The notes under the pieces are model-generated. The model was not told the DNA's origin. It saw only the letters and a program-made list of their open reading frames with translations, and searched no databases. A stretch of DNA of 64,000 bases. It comes from Cornus controversa. Taxonomy: Eukaryota; Streptophyta; Magnoliopsida; Cornales; Cornaceae. Location: the NCBI GenBank assembly GCA_026545225.1, contig CM048845.1, positions 118,609,033 through 118,673,032 of the forward strand, read 5' to 3'. Below are positions 1 through 11,103 of the stretch, one piece after another (the stretch's first letter is position 1; every line of letters begins with the position of its first letter). The position numbers and the translations under genes were made by a program.

Positions 1-459
1 TCAAGATAAGGTACTTTAGACTCATCAACTGATTTCAAGAGTTTGGTGAGGATTACTATTGTTCCTTGTTGCAGCTTGAGGACTTGGATCTAGTGGACCA
101 AGCTATTTCTCAAAGTCATAGTATAATATTCATTTATTAGAATTTTTGACTCAATGCATTAAAAAAAATTCTTCAATACTCTTGTGCCTATGCGCCTCTC
201 CAAGGCTTGATTCGCAACTTTTACATTCTATTCTTTATTGTTATCTCAAGTAGCAAATTTGGTTGGACGTGTTTCATCATATTTTTAAATGTTTTTTTTC
301 TTATTGTACTACTTTTTCTTTGGTTGGCCCTTTTTTCTTTTCAACTCACTTCTCTTGACCAATTATGCTTTTCTTTTTATAAGCAACTTTATCTCCACCA
401 TACCTTACAATTTATTATGAACATTATTATTGCATCACCTGCTTTATGTTTTGATGCAG

Positions 460-794
460 ATGTTTGGAAGTGAAGCAGCAAAGCTGTTGGACTATGTAGA
501 ATGCTTTCCTGGTGGATATAGGAAAGGAACTAAAATAGAAAAGGCATGTGCAGATGCTGGAATTGAAGGGTTTCCAACATGGGTGATTAATGGCGAGGTG
601 AGGAGGCTCTTCTGTCGTGAACCTTTTTCTCTTTATTGTGGCTGGCATGATAAGTGCCTTAACTTGTCTCATCTTTTAAAGATTGGTATGTTCTTATAGG
701 ACCATATGTATTGCAGGTTTTGAGTGGAGAGCAAGAATTGTCAGAGCTTGCCAGAGCATCTGGATTTGAATTTGATGATTTAAGTCTAAGCTAA
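460..794 (+). CDS. LTO1: LTO1 (VKOR-thioredoxin oxidoreductase), last two exons, 5' truncated
   Basis: These are the final exons of a gene cut by the left edge. They are 460-597 (46 codons, after acceptor gatgcag, before donor gtgagg) and 717-794 (25 codons plus TAA, after acceptor ttgcag). The first reads MFGSEAAKLLDYVECFPGG onward, through a cysteine pair and the thioredoxin cis-proline motif FPTWVINGE. The second reads VLSGEQELSELARASG and ends DDLSLS. This matches the C-terminal thioredoxin-like domain of the plant fusion of a vitamin K epoxide reductase domain to thioredoxin. In Arabidopsis the protein sits in thylakoids and introduces disulfides into lumenal proteins needed for photosystem II assembly. 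The VKOR domain and the thioredoxin CxxC lie outside the window; bases 1-459 look like intron. Identification is by recalled family pattern and is strong for so short a piece. Confidence 0.9.
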
Positions 795-1135
795 TTAAAT
801 TCATCCATTGCTAAATATATAGGTCATGTACAGCTCCTAAATCATCCATGACAGCTTATGAACTAGCTGTTCCTTGTGTTTCATTCTACAAGGACCTTGA
901 GTTTAGAATAAAATGAAAGAGAAGTGGGGATGGAGGGATGGGTATTCTTGATTAAAACCTTTTGAGTTCTTTAGTGTGTAGGCACTGGTTGAAACTGCTG
1001 CTGCTGCTGTTCCCTTGGTCTGCTTGGACATGTTATAGGCAATTATTTACATAATATATAATACACTCAAGAGTTGGAATGTGCAATAGAAAGTAAATTA
1101 TGTTGCCACAGTTTTCCTCATTTTGATTTTTGATC
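795..1135 (+). promoter_or_regulatory. LTO1 3' UTR with poly(A) signal
   Basis: This stretch directly follows the LTO1 stop codon and has no coding potential. An AATAAA hexamer lies at 907-912, about 115 bases after the stop, a usual distance for a plant poly(A) signal. The rest is ordinary AT-rich flank. Confidence 0.55.
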
Positions 1136-1500
1136 AAAGATATTGGAACACAAGCTCTCTCTCTGGCCTAATGACTTGTAAATCCTTGCTACGAGGTCTT
1201 AATGAGCCTGTTGTTCATGTCCCTTTTTTTTCTTTCTTTTCTTTTCTGGAAGTGATGTCTCTTCTTTCTGCAACCTGGTGCAATATGGATCATTGAGAAC
1301 GAACTTGAAGGGCGTTGCTGACGGCGAAATGAGTTTTGTTCTTTGCAAATGAATTAGACCATATTTATAGAGATGATATTTGAAGTTCAAGCGCTCGACA
1401 CAACAAAATGTAAAATATTTTGAAGGCAAAAATTGGTTGGAAGAGCAATATTCTGATTATTAATTCAACATTAGACGGTTAATATAATAAAAAAAATAAT
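1136..1500. repeat. Diverged direct duplication, copy A (partner 5506-6255)
   Basis: This segment recurs in the same orientation in two pieces downstream. Here 1150-1230 carries aagctctctctctggcc, then atgacttgtaaatcc and gaggtcttaatgagcctg. The same words stand in the same order at 5519-5612. The match continues through gatgatatttgaagttcaag (1371-1390), seen as gatgaaatttgaagttcaag near 5740. The tail attctgattattaattc (1451) matches attctgactattaattc at 6201. It is noncoding. It probably marks an old tandem duplication of the LTO1 3' flank, later split by insertions. Confidence 0.7.
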
Positions 1501-1667
1501 GAATTGCTAAAATTTCAAATGATTTTCCAATTAATTTTGGCCCGCTCTTAACATTTCTAAGGTTCTGTTTGATAGAGCTTTTGTTTTGGCTTTTACGCAG
1601 AAGAAAAAGAGAACCAGAAGCTAGTACTCACTAATTTTCTTTAAACGTTTTTTTGAGAACCATGGAC

Positions 1668-2091
1668 ACGGAATATGGGTATGACAAGATACGACGATAC
1701 GGAAAATTAAAAAAAAAAAGAACATGGACAAGGTGAGAATATGGCTATAAAATAATAATATAATATATTAATATATATTAATTATTCAACAAAAAAAAAA
1801 AAAGACTACATTACATAAGTACTTCAATTCATCATCAATCAATTAAGAACTAAATAAACTTATAAACAAAAATAAACAAATAGATTAAAGAACCAGATTT
1901 ATTTAGTTATCTACATATATTTAGCTTAAATTTTTAATCATAACTTAGTCACATATATATTTTTTTTGAAATAGCTACTAAGTGTCTGACATATGTTCAA
2001 GAAGTGTCCAAGGAGTGTCCTAAAAAGAAAAATGTAAGGACACTTCTATTCGAGTGTCCAACACGAATACAACACCCTCAGTGAAGTGTTC
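1668..2091. repeat. MITE-like repeat with GGACACG-type ends
   Basis: The left part carries ccatggacacggaatatggg and tacgacgatacgg. The right part carries repeated aagtgtcc motifs and gagtgtccaacacgaatac. The core is AT-rich. A related sequence lies in opposite orientation at about 46925-47335, where catggacacgtgtccgacat and gccgtgtccatgttgtg flank an AT-rich core. Terminal inverted repeats are diverged and no clean target duplication was found, so the class is not settled. Confidence 0.45.
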
Positions 2092-2150
2092 GTGCTTTCC
2101 AGCTGTTGGACTATGTTGTGAACTTTTTCTCTTTATTGTGGTTGGCATCT
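2092..2150 (+). pseudogene. Scrambled fragment copied from the LTO1 penultimate exon and its intron
   Basis: The run gctttccagctgttggac (from 2094) continues with tatgttgtgaactttttc and tctttattgtggttggcat. In LTO1 these words occur as gctttcc (503-509), agctgttggactatg (482-496) and cgtgaacctttttctc with ctttattgtggctggcat (615-650). The fragment therefore joins exon and downstream intron pieces in altered order with about 120 bases missing between them. It has no open frame and is a noncoding relic. Confidence 0.7.
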
Positions 2151-2479
2151 ATGTTATGTGTATTATCCAATAATTGTCTTCAGATGAAAGTGAAATGGGA
2201 CTTAGGCAAATAATAAAACTTTTTCGGTTACACTTATTTTTGACAAAAGTTAGTTTAATTGGATTTTTGTTAAGCACTTGGTGAACTTATGTATTCAACA
2301 AGTGGGAACGAGAATACTCTATCTTAGAAGGCTATTATGCACTTAAATGATCTAGTTAATACAATAACAAGTGTATGTGCTCGTGTAAGTGCAACATATC
2401 ATACTTGTAGTGGTGAAAATATTGATTGCACATTCTATCAAACACATGGTATGCAACTTGATTGATAAAAGGATAATTA

Positions 2480-4380
2480 AATTAATACTCAATCAATCCA
2501 CACACTCCAAACATTCATCCCAAACTCCTCATATAAATTAAAGCATATCAACTCATAGCATTCATATATAAAGCATAATGAAATTAAACATATGAAATGT
2601 TAAAAGAGTTAAGGGTTAGAGAAATGTTAACTCAAGACACCATGATTTACATGATTCGGCACCTTTATTGGTCGCCTACGTCCATGCCTTGAGAGCACCT
2701 CTTGAGATTTCCACTATTGAGCTTCCCTTAAGGCATAACACTTGGGCTTCTTTGCTCTAGTGAATACCTCACCAAGACTTCATTGTCAAACGCAAGACTT
2801 GGACTTCCTCTCTCTTTTGACGGCTAAGAGATAATTATTATTCATTCTAATGGACGGAGAGCACTACCCAATTATTCTCCTTATAAGGTAGAAAATGAAT
2901 TTTTACAAGCTTCTACGAATTTATCCATTTTGCTAAGAGCACCTCTTGGACTTTCTCTCAAATAGGATGAATAAGAGTTTAGGTATAAATAATGAATATT
3001 CTTCAATGGATAGATATACATTTGATAGCTCACATAACTAGAGTTAGCAATGAAATACTCAATTGAAAGCTTTTCACTGAGATTTTGCCACTATGAATGG
3101 TGTGCAAATGTTTGGCTCAATAGTGGTGGCTACCAATAGATGAATGATATGAATGTTTAAGCTCTAAGATAACATCTACTAGTAATATATGATCATGGAG
3201 AGTTATGATAGTCTCTCTCATTTGTATAATACATATATAAGGTGTATTTATAGTTCAAGAACAAATTTTAGCCATTTATAGCTGTTGGAGGTGGTTGGAA
3301 AGCATTTAATGCACCAATTAGCCATTTGAATTTGAATCATGCATAAAGGAGTCGTCTCAAGAATGTTTGAGGTGACTCAAAATGAAGTTTAAGGCGCCTA
3401 AAAGTGAACTTTAAGGTGGCTCAAAAAGTTCTCTAGAAAACTAAATTTTCTTTTGTAACTTTGAGGTGACTCAAACTCACGTTTGAGGCACCTCAAAGTG
3501 TTTTAACCTTTAAAGAACAAAATATCTGAGTATATGCTAGGACTATGAGCATGATAGGTCTTCAAGGAACTTCATTGAAGGTCAATACTTATTTTTACAT
3601 GTGTAGGGACCATTAAAATAATCTGCATGAGGTGCACTAGGTCCTAAAGTCAACTAAGTTACGAAATAGGTTCTTTAAAAGTTTAGACAAACTTAAACCT
3701 CCTCAAAGTCAACCATGACCTTATGAAATATATCAGTTTGATTCAAGGTCCTTGACTTTACAACTTCACTAAATATGAATATTGAGTATTATAGATATTT
3801 TCAATTGGAGATCATCTTAATATTATCTAAAAAAATTCATGATTTAACATAGTTCAAAGCCGTATTGCTCTAATTCCTAGAGATCATTTCAAATTATATG
3901 ATTGAAAGGTATAATCCTAGTTATGACTTAATAGTTAATTCTTTCAAAGCTTATAAAAGCTTGAACTAACTCAACCATAATAAATGTCTCATGATGTTAT
4001 AAATAAAGTTCATTGTCTATTCCTTATGAATGATATGTACTGATCCTAGAGCTTTTATGTGAGTATATTAAAGTAACTTTATAAATATTAGATATACACT
4101 CATCAAGACTAAACTACCAAACTTCAACGTCTTCGTTGATCTTAATGTGCATTGGGTGTAGTTTTTTTTTCTTTGATGTTAGTCTTGGTTCTTTTGTCAT
4201 GTCTTTGTTATAATAAGCTTCTAGACATAGATATGCATAATCAATTTGAGTTTTGGATACCTTTGCAAGGTATCATTAATCATCTTGTCTTACTTTGAGT
4301 CTTGTTATAATGCAACATGTTTAAGCACAAACTCAAGTAGACATTAAAATATTATTTCTTATGTTTGACTTTTTCTGATG
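2480..4380. mobile_element. Possible LTR-retrotransposon-derived segment
   Basis: About 1.9 kb without coding potential. The stretch near 2641-2690 (tgatttacatgattcggcac, then tggtcgcctacgtccatgcc) resembles a phrase common in plant Copia-type LTRs. Imperfect repeats such as gagcacctcttg (2693 and 2937) are also present. I could not find paired LTRs, a primer-binding site or target duplications, so both limits and class are uncertain. Confidence 0.35.
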
Positions 4381-4929
4381 ACTAGGCAGTCATCGCAGCA
4401 CAATATTTGGTGTGGTTCTTCTGCTTGTTGCCTCTAATACTGCCATGGTGGAACATTATTAAGCTTAAATGGGAAGGATTGTCCTACGTTTCATTTCTTA
4501 CCCATTCATTGATGTGGGCTTATGGGCTTATCTGGAATTCAGAGGCAAGCAAGTCTTTATATAGCTGTGTCTGGCCACCAAGCGTGGTAACTTTTCTTGC
4601 CTACAAATACTTTTTTCCTCGTCAATTTCATCATCATCCGCCACACACACTACACTGCATTATTCAAACAGTTTAGAGCATACAAGTCCAAGGAAAACAA
4701 TGAAACACAATTGAGGGGATGACCCTCATTCACCGATTAACCAAGATTTTTTTTCTTCCTTTTCTTGGTGGGTGTTTTGGGGGCAATATCTTTCCCCAAC
4801 CCCAGCTGATAGGTTTGAAACCGAAACCGGAATCGGACCATAACAATCTCATATTATTCTAGATAGGAAATATTCAACATCTTCATATGTTAATGTGGTT
4901 TTGATTTTGAATTTGGTATTTTCAATCAA
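4381..4929. other. Spacer, nothing recognised
   Basis: A short open frame at 4407-4676 has no recognisable domain, no splice context and no relative that I know. Otherwise this is ordinary AT-rich sequence. Confidence 0.4.
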
Positions 4930-5340
4930 AAAAGGTTTTTAACCAAATCATATCATAATTAATCTGGTGCGGTGCGGTGCTGCACTAATCAGGGACTCCT
5001 CAATGGGGTACGTTTTCCATCCCTAAGCATGATGGATGAAATATAAGTTGAAAATAGTTAGTTATTCGTTGATCTGATTTTGAGATAAGAAAACTGAATA
5101 AACTAAAAAAAGGAGTAGGGGTTGTATTTTTTCTTTCCTTTTGCATTACTTCCTTCTTTTTTACTTTGAAGGGGGGTCAAAAAAGAAAGCCTCTTTCTAG
5201 TATTTTCTACCCACTTTTGGAAGGAATGAATATTTTCTCTCCTTCCCTTCCTCCAATTCCAATTCCAATTCTTCTCCTACCAAACAGATCATCAAGTGTC
5301 GGCCAGATGATCACTCAGGTAACAACAATCACATAACTTT
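4930..5340. repeat. Diverged direct duplication, copy A (partner 8240-9390)
   Basis: Two blocks recur in the same order and orientation downstream. Block one (4940-5060) has aatcatatcataattaatc, gactcctcaatgggg and ccctaagcatga. Block two (5085-5335) has gataagaaaactgaataaac, tctagtattttctacccact, tttggaaggaatgaat and ctcaggtaacaacaatcac. The partner carries near-identical words but about 700 extra bases between the blocks. No coding sequence is visible. Confidence 0.75.
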
Positions 5341-5505
5341 TTAAGGGAATTTATAGACGTGGATAAGGGAATTGATGAACAATAGATATTTTCAGAATGA
5401 ATGATTGAATTCGAACATGCTTCCAAAATTGTATGTAGCAGCAAGATACAACTGAAGTTGGTGGAAGCTAAAAGATACCATATATAGAACGTACCCGAGT
5501 TTTAA

Positions 5506-5520
5506 AGATATTGAAACACC

Positions 5521-5561
<41 letters not shown>

Positions 5562-6255
5562 CTAGTAGTGACTTGTAAAACCTGGCTAGCTATGAGGTCT
5601 TAATGAGCCTGTACGTTGTTGATGTCCGTCTTCTTAATTTCTGCAACCTGAATCAAACAAGGACGGGATTGCTGGCGATGAGTAATGAGTTTGTCGTACG
5701 TTCTTTGTAAGTGAATATTTGACCATTTTGATACAGATGAAATTTGAAGTTCAAGCCTCCGCACACCAAAATGTATAAGGGTTAATTTAATATTTCACCA
5801 TTTTTTGTGGCTTAATTACAAATACATCAACTTTCAAATAGTATAGGTTAAAAAAGTAACTTTTACTGCACTGTGTTTTTTATTTTACTGCACAATGGAT
5901 ATAAAACTTTTACTGCATTTTGTTATAATTTTGTTACGATAGTGTGATGGTATTTTTCAAATTCGTTTGGTTGATCTTATGGTCTAAGTTTTTCTCCTTT
6001 CCTTGGATTACATTCATTAAGGGGCGGCAATTTGATGACCGGAGGAAACCATAAAGAGAGGATTGTGTAGATGCTGATATGAGAGGGTAGGACAACATCC
6101 GTTTGTTATGCACCATTCACCAATATAAGCGCATCTTGGGCGATTTGATTAGGTCTCTTACATATATGTTCTGAAATATTGGTTGATCGTATTTCACCAA
6201 AATTCTGACTATTAATTCGACATTTAGACGGTTAATATAATCAAAATAGTGAAAT
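5506..6255. repeat. Diverged direct duplication, copy B (partner 1136-1500), interrupted
   Basis: 5506-5780 and 6195-6255 together match 1136-1500 in order. About 415 unmatched bases (5781-6194) lie between them, probably a later insertion or a loss from the other copy. An expanded CT dinucleotide tract (5523-5558) replaces the short ctctctctct of copy A. Noncoding. Confidence 0.7.
5523..5558. repeat. (CT)n microsatellite
   Basis: About 18 uninterrupted CT units inside duplication copy B; the homologous place in copy A has only about five. Confidence 0.9.
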
Positions 6256-6524
6256 GCTATGTATCATAACTCAACAAGATTGTCCGGAGGTTGTTTTTCA
6301 TTAAATGATGTTGAATTCAAACACATATCACAAACAATGAGTGACAATCTTTCCAGTGTTATGAATCTAACTTTCAACCAATTGTTACATAATTTATCTA
6401 GTCAAAAGGTTGTTAACAATTCTTAAGATATAATTGTCCTAGCACTCATGGTTTGAGTCTCACAATGAATAATGAATGTAACCATTGGATGGTTTGAGTC
6501 TCACCCAACTCATTTAAATGATAA

Positions 6525-6930
6525 TTAGGAGTTCACAAAAAATCGGTAGAATCGAAATCAAAATCAAAATCGTAAGAATTTGTAGTTGAACCGAACCAGA
6601 ATCATTCCGGTTCCGATTCGAACTTTTAAGAACCCTTCACTACGATTCCGGTTCCAGCTCCAAGTCAAGGAACCGAAATCGTTAAAAAAACTATATAATA
6701 TATAAATGAATAATAATAACTTCTAAATTATAGTGTTCTATATAAATATATATATAAAGTATAAAATCTATAAAATATAGATAAATACATTTAACTTCTA
6801 TGTTTTAAATACTAATAACTTCTAATCTATTGTTATAACTAAGAGTGCACAAGTATAAGTGTGTATCTTGCCAATGTTTAAAAGAAAAAAAAAAAGTTGA
6901 CAAAAAACCGTTAGAAAACCGGAACCGAAC
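6525..6930. repeat. MITE-like repeat with aaccg-rich ends
   Basis: The left end ggagttcacaaaaaatcgg is followed by tagaatcgaaatcaaaatc and gaaccgaaccagaatc. The AT-rich core has short TATAA-type runs. The right part carries aaaccggaaccgaactt. Two relatives lie at 63329-63760 and from 63778 on, so this is a multi-copy family in this genome. Exact ends and target duplication were not resolved. Confidence 0.45.
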
Positions 6931-8239
6931 TTAGTCACAGGCAGCACAAGTGAATGTCCTTAACAAACCACTTTTGCCGAATTGATAAATCAGTTAGGGG
7001 CGTCGCTCAGAGTTCGAAATGGAACTTCACACCACAACCCACAGCCGGTGATTATACCGTGTTATACTTCACCCCTACTTCTGATGATTATTGTCCTACC
7101 ACACATGCCTCCACAAAAAAATTCTCTCACAAGCTAATGGCTCTTTCACGTGTACAGCATTCTCTAGATTTATGATGATTTCCACTCCTTTCTACGTTGC
7201 AAAATAGATTGCAGAGTTTCCATGTTCGGGTTTTCACCTAAATGTGCCATCATCCTGACCTACATCACAGATTCTCACTTGATTTTCAAAACTAAAGTCG
7301 ATTTAAACAACAGTCATATAGTAGTATCAGTAGCACCACTGTGAAGAAGAGCAACTTACTCTGTACATACATACTAAAAGATCTTTGACACAAAAAAGAC
7401 GAACTGCTAAATATTCACTAAGTCCGTCCATATCTTCTTCAATTGCATCTCTTAGAAACTTTACCATCTCCGGAAGTGCAAAAAGTCCCTCAACAGCTCA
7501 CCCTGTAAAAATCATTAACAAAAATGAATTTTGTATACTGGTAAACAAAATAATTAATGTAATCCTTAAAAGAATAAAAAATACTCTTCTGTATTATCAC
7601 TAACTTGATGTAAATGTTTGGTGATAAACAGTTAATTCAACAGTTTCAGACACTAAACCCGAAACATATGCATAAGCAGAGAAGCCCTGTACCATATTTT
7701 ATATGTAAAACTACATATGAAACCAGCGGTTTTCCTGCAGATTGCTAATAGACCAGTCTGCCACTATGTTAGGTCATATATTCAACATCATGCCACAAAG
7801 GTGCAGTGTGCAACACTTAATACAGGATGCCCTGCAAGGTGATGAAGGAAAATAAATGTCTTGTAAGGAAATAGTTACAATGCGATATTTGTGCTGAAAA
7901 AAGGCGAGAGAACAATTGTTGTCGAATTAAATGATAATGCACTCATTAATTTTTCTAAGTGAAATCTACAATTTGGGCCTAGATGGATTCTCTAGCATCT
8001 AGCAGTTTTAAGTGCTTCTTAAGAGGATTGAGCACAGAATAGCACAAGATCAAATTTTGCAAGTTCTTTGTTTTGTAGAAACTGAACCTTATTAATAAAA
8101 AGTTTTCAAAAATTCCATTGCAATCTCAACTGCTAGTCTGTTTTATCTGAAGCAAGCTTCACTGGCTTTACTCAGACAGCAGCTCATATGATATTGAGAA
8201 TAATTATACTGGTCAAAGAAGAAAAACCATCTAAAAGGT
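6931..8239. other. Spacer, nothing recognised
   Basis: Short open frames at 6954-7175 and 7385-7603 show no domain or plausible splice structure. I see no RNA gene or transposon signature here. Confidence 0.4.
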
Positions 8240-9390
8240 TTTCAATCATATCATATCATATCATAATCGGGTGCTACACTAATCACAGACTCCCCAATGG
8301 TGTTTTCCTTCCCTGAGCATGAAATAGAGTTCGAAAATAATTATTAAGGAAAAAAGTTAAAAAGTAATTGAAAAAAGTTGTTAAATGCATTTGAGTTCAT
8401 AATTCACTTTACTAATAGAACACAAAAGGACCCAAAACCCACCTAAAACTTGAATGCTGCCAGACTCTTCTTCTACGTGCACATACCTTTGGGTTGGCAG
8501 AGACAAGCACTTTAAAATGTGTACTTCAAAGGAAAAAAAGTTTTAAGCATGAATCCTAGACATACTTCTGGTTTTGTCTATTAGAAAATCTTATAATTAA
8601 GGTTCAGTTAATTGAATTTATTTGATTTATGTGATAGTTAATCAAATAATATAATGCATTAATCATCTGAACATGGCACAAGGGACAAATCAGATAAAAT
8701 TTTGCATGAAGATTTACACAAAAATGGCAGATAATGGGGAAATTCAATGAGAATGTGAGCAATTGCAGATCACAGTATGTAGGATTACTGGATTTGTATG
8801 CCATCTATAACTATTGAAGAGAGCATCTCCAGCATTCATATTAAAACTTAAAAGTAGTGTGATAATGATATACTGAAGGTGATGGGAAAAGAGGCACGTA
8901 ACCGCGGGGGGGTGGAGAATTTAAGTGGCATTTAATGGGATAAGAAGAAAAAATCAATTAAGAGGAACAAATAGAGAGCTCAATTAAACTAAAATCTCCT
9001 AGGATTGCTGTAACAAAGGTTTAATTTCAATCCTTTATTTAAATCTAATCTAATGGCGCCACTAATCTGCCTAGAGATAAGAAAATTGACTAAACTAAAA
9101 AAAGTAGTATTTTTTCTTTCCTTTGCTTTTCTTCTTTTTTTCTCTGAAGCACAAAGGTCAAAAAAGGCCTCTTCCTCCTTTCTAGTATTTTCTACCCACT
9201 TTTGGAAGGAAGGAATGAGAAAAATGCTCCCTGGCCACCCTTCTCTCTTCCTATTCTCCCCACTTCCTAGTTCCTACTACCAATCCATGTAAGGTATATC
9301 CTTCTCTCCTTCCTTCCCTTCCTCCAACTCTTCTCCTACCAAACAAACCATGAAGTGGCCAGATGTCTCAGGTAACAATCACATGACTTT
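8240..9390. repeat. Diverged direct duplication, copy B (partner 4930-5340), with insertion
   Basis: The first block (8240-8345) has tcatatcatatcataatcgg, gactccccaatgg and ccctgagcatga. The second block (9070-9390) has gataagaaaattgactaaac, tctagtattttctacccact, tttggaaggaaggaatgaga and ctcaggtaacaatcaca. The 8346-9069 stretch between them is absent from copy A, so either copy B gained about 0.7 kb or copy A lost it. Confidence 0.75.
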
Positions 9391-10080
9391 GTAACTGAAA
9401 TGATAGTCTAATAGAATATAAAAACACTGAACTGTAAATAAAACCCAAACTTAAGAATAAGTAAAATGACTTAAAAAGCACAATAAGCCCCTTGAGTTGA
9501 TTGTGGCCTGACAGCGATACTCTGACCTCTCAACTTGGTCTTAAAATGTTGTTCTAATTCTTGTAAACGAGACGAGCACTACAAGCACGGCATCAGCTTT
9601 GCTTTACACAGAGAGAAAAAAATTGCAGCATAGAAATGTTAACAAAGATCGTATTTCATCAAAGAATCACCCAAAAAGGAAAAAAAATAATAAAATTGCA
9701 ACAGATACTAACATTTAGGGAAAAATAATACTGTCTAACCAGCATAGAATGTTATTTAAAAATAAAGGAATAGGTGCATTTGATAATTTCTCCTGCAAGT
9801 CCACTTGTGATTAAAAGAGCAGAATTTCGTAAAGAACAAAAAGAAACAGAATATAATCTGCAGCTAACATAGAGAATTCTTTCACAATCACAATGCTTCT
9901 ACAACAACTCATAAAGAGACGGCACTATAAAGAAATATTACAATCTTTCATCCAAATGTTAAATTTTGACCAACACATCCATATTGGGCATATTAACCAC
10001 TTGAAAACCAGACTGTATGAAAGCATAATTTGGCATCCTACGGACCACAAGTTCAAATCATGAAAATTAGTTGACCAACT
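9391..10080. other. Spacer, nothing recognised
   Basis: AT-rich sequence without open frames, repeats or RNA features that I can identify. Confidence 0.4.
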
Positions 10081-10540
10081 AAGGTTGTGTTTGGTATATT
10101 AGGAGAGAAGAGAAAAGAAAGGATAAAGTTAATTACAAGAGAAAAGAAAAGAAGGAAATGGTAGTGTTAACCTCTCAGCATGTTTGGTTGTTTAGTGAAG
10201 GAAAAGATAGTATTACTCTTATATCGTTTTGGAGAAGATGGTTGAGAGAAAAGAAAGGAAAGCATTGTTTTATTTTGTGAATGATAAGAGCAAAACAGGA
10301 AGTCACTTGTTATAAACAAACAGAAGCAAGACAGGTATTTACTAACCTTCCTATCCTTTCCCTCCGTTCCGTCCACTTTTGGAAGGATAAGAAAATCACT
10401 ATGCAAGGGTTAGTGAGCCCCTCTTTCCTCCTCCAAACCCTTCCATTTCTCTCCACTTTTTCAAAACAAAGTTTACCCCTCATCACTACCTTTCTTTTCC
10501 TCTCATTTCTATTAAAACAAACAATCCCTATTTTAGATGA
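10081..10540. mobile_element. MITE with GTTTGGT-type inverted ends
   Basis: The left end reads aaggttgtgtttggtatatt followed by aggagagaagagaaaag. The reverse complement of the right end is agggattgtttgttttaata followed by gaaatgagagg. The two ends are imperfect inverted repeats around a purine/pyrimidine-asymmetric core. Comparable elements lie at 36629-37040 and 45359-45671. Overlapping open frames here are by-products of the purine-rich composition. The family resembles non-autonomous PIF/Harbinger- or hAT-type elements, but no clean target duplication was found. Confidence 0.55.
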
Positions 10541-11103
10541 AATTGACAACAAAGAACTCCAACGAGTGTTATTTGTTGATAACACATATATAAACCTAAT
10601 TTTGTAATCAATGTGCATAGTATCAATTTCACAGTTAGAAAAATAAAATAATCATTTTTTTATTTTAATTTCATTGTTTTTTTTTCTTTTTAAAATCCAA
10701 GCATTATTCCAGGCTTTTTGACTGGTGCCACTATTAGTAATTTGATGGAAGTGAAAGGACACTCATTACTGTGGCTAGTATTCCTCTCAAAAGAAATCCA
10801 AGGACTAATAGTTTGACACCTGACGCAAAACTTGATATGCCTTGAATTGAAATAAAAGTTGTTTTTGACATGTGTGATTTTGTTTAGGTATTACTATGTG
10901 ATATGAAAATGAAATCATCAAAATAAGGTGATACAATGTTCGATGGCAGTTAAGTTAAATCATTAATGTAAATATAACATATTGAAACAAATTTGCATAT
11001 TCAACACTATAAAATGAAGAATAGAAAACTCACCAAATAATTAGAAAAACAAAAACATTGAATACGTTTTGAACTAAAATCAAACATTGAGGATGACTTA
11101 CAT
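10541..11103. other. AT-rich spacer downstream of the F-box gene
   Basis: This includes the presumed 3' UTR of the minus-strand F-box gene, which ends at 11104. No other feature was seen. Confidence 0.4.

Noticed and set aside
4407-4676. 89-codon frame [15 protein letters not shown]...
   Set aside because: No recognisable family, no splice sites that extend it, and composition typical of chance frames.
6954-7175. 73-codon frame with a soluble, protein-like composition
   Set aside because: No homologue or motif is known to me and there is no neighbouring exon; kept as spacer.
10281-10618. Overlapping 100-codon frames on both strands
   Set aside because: They lie in the purine/pyrimidine-biased core of a MITE and resemble no protein family.
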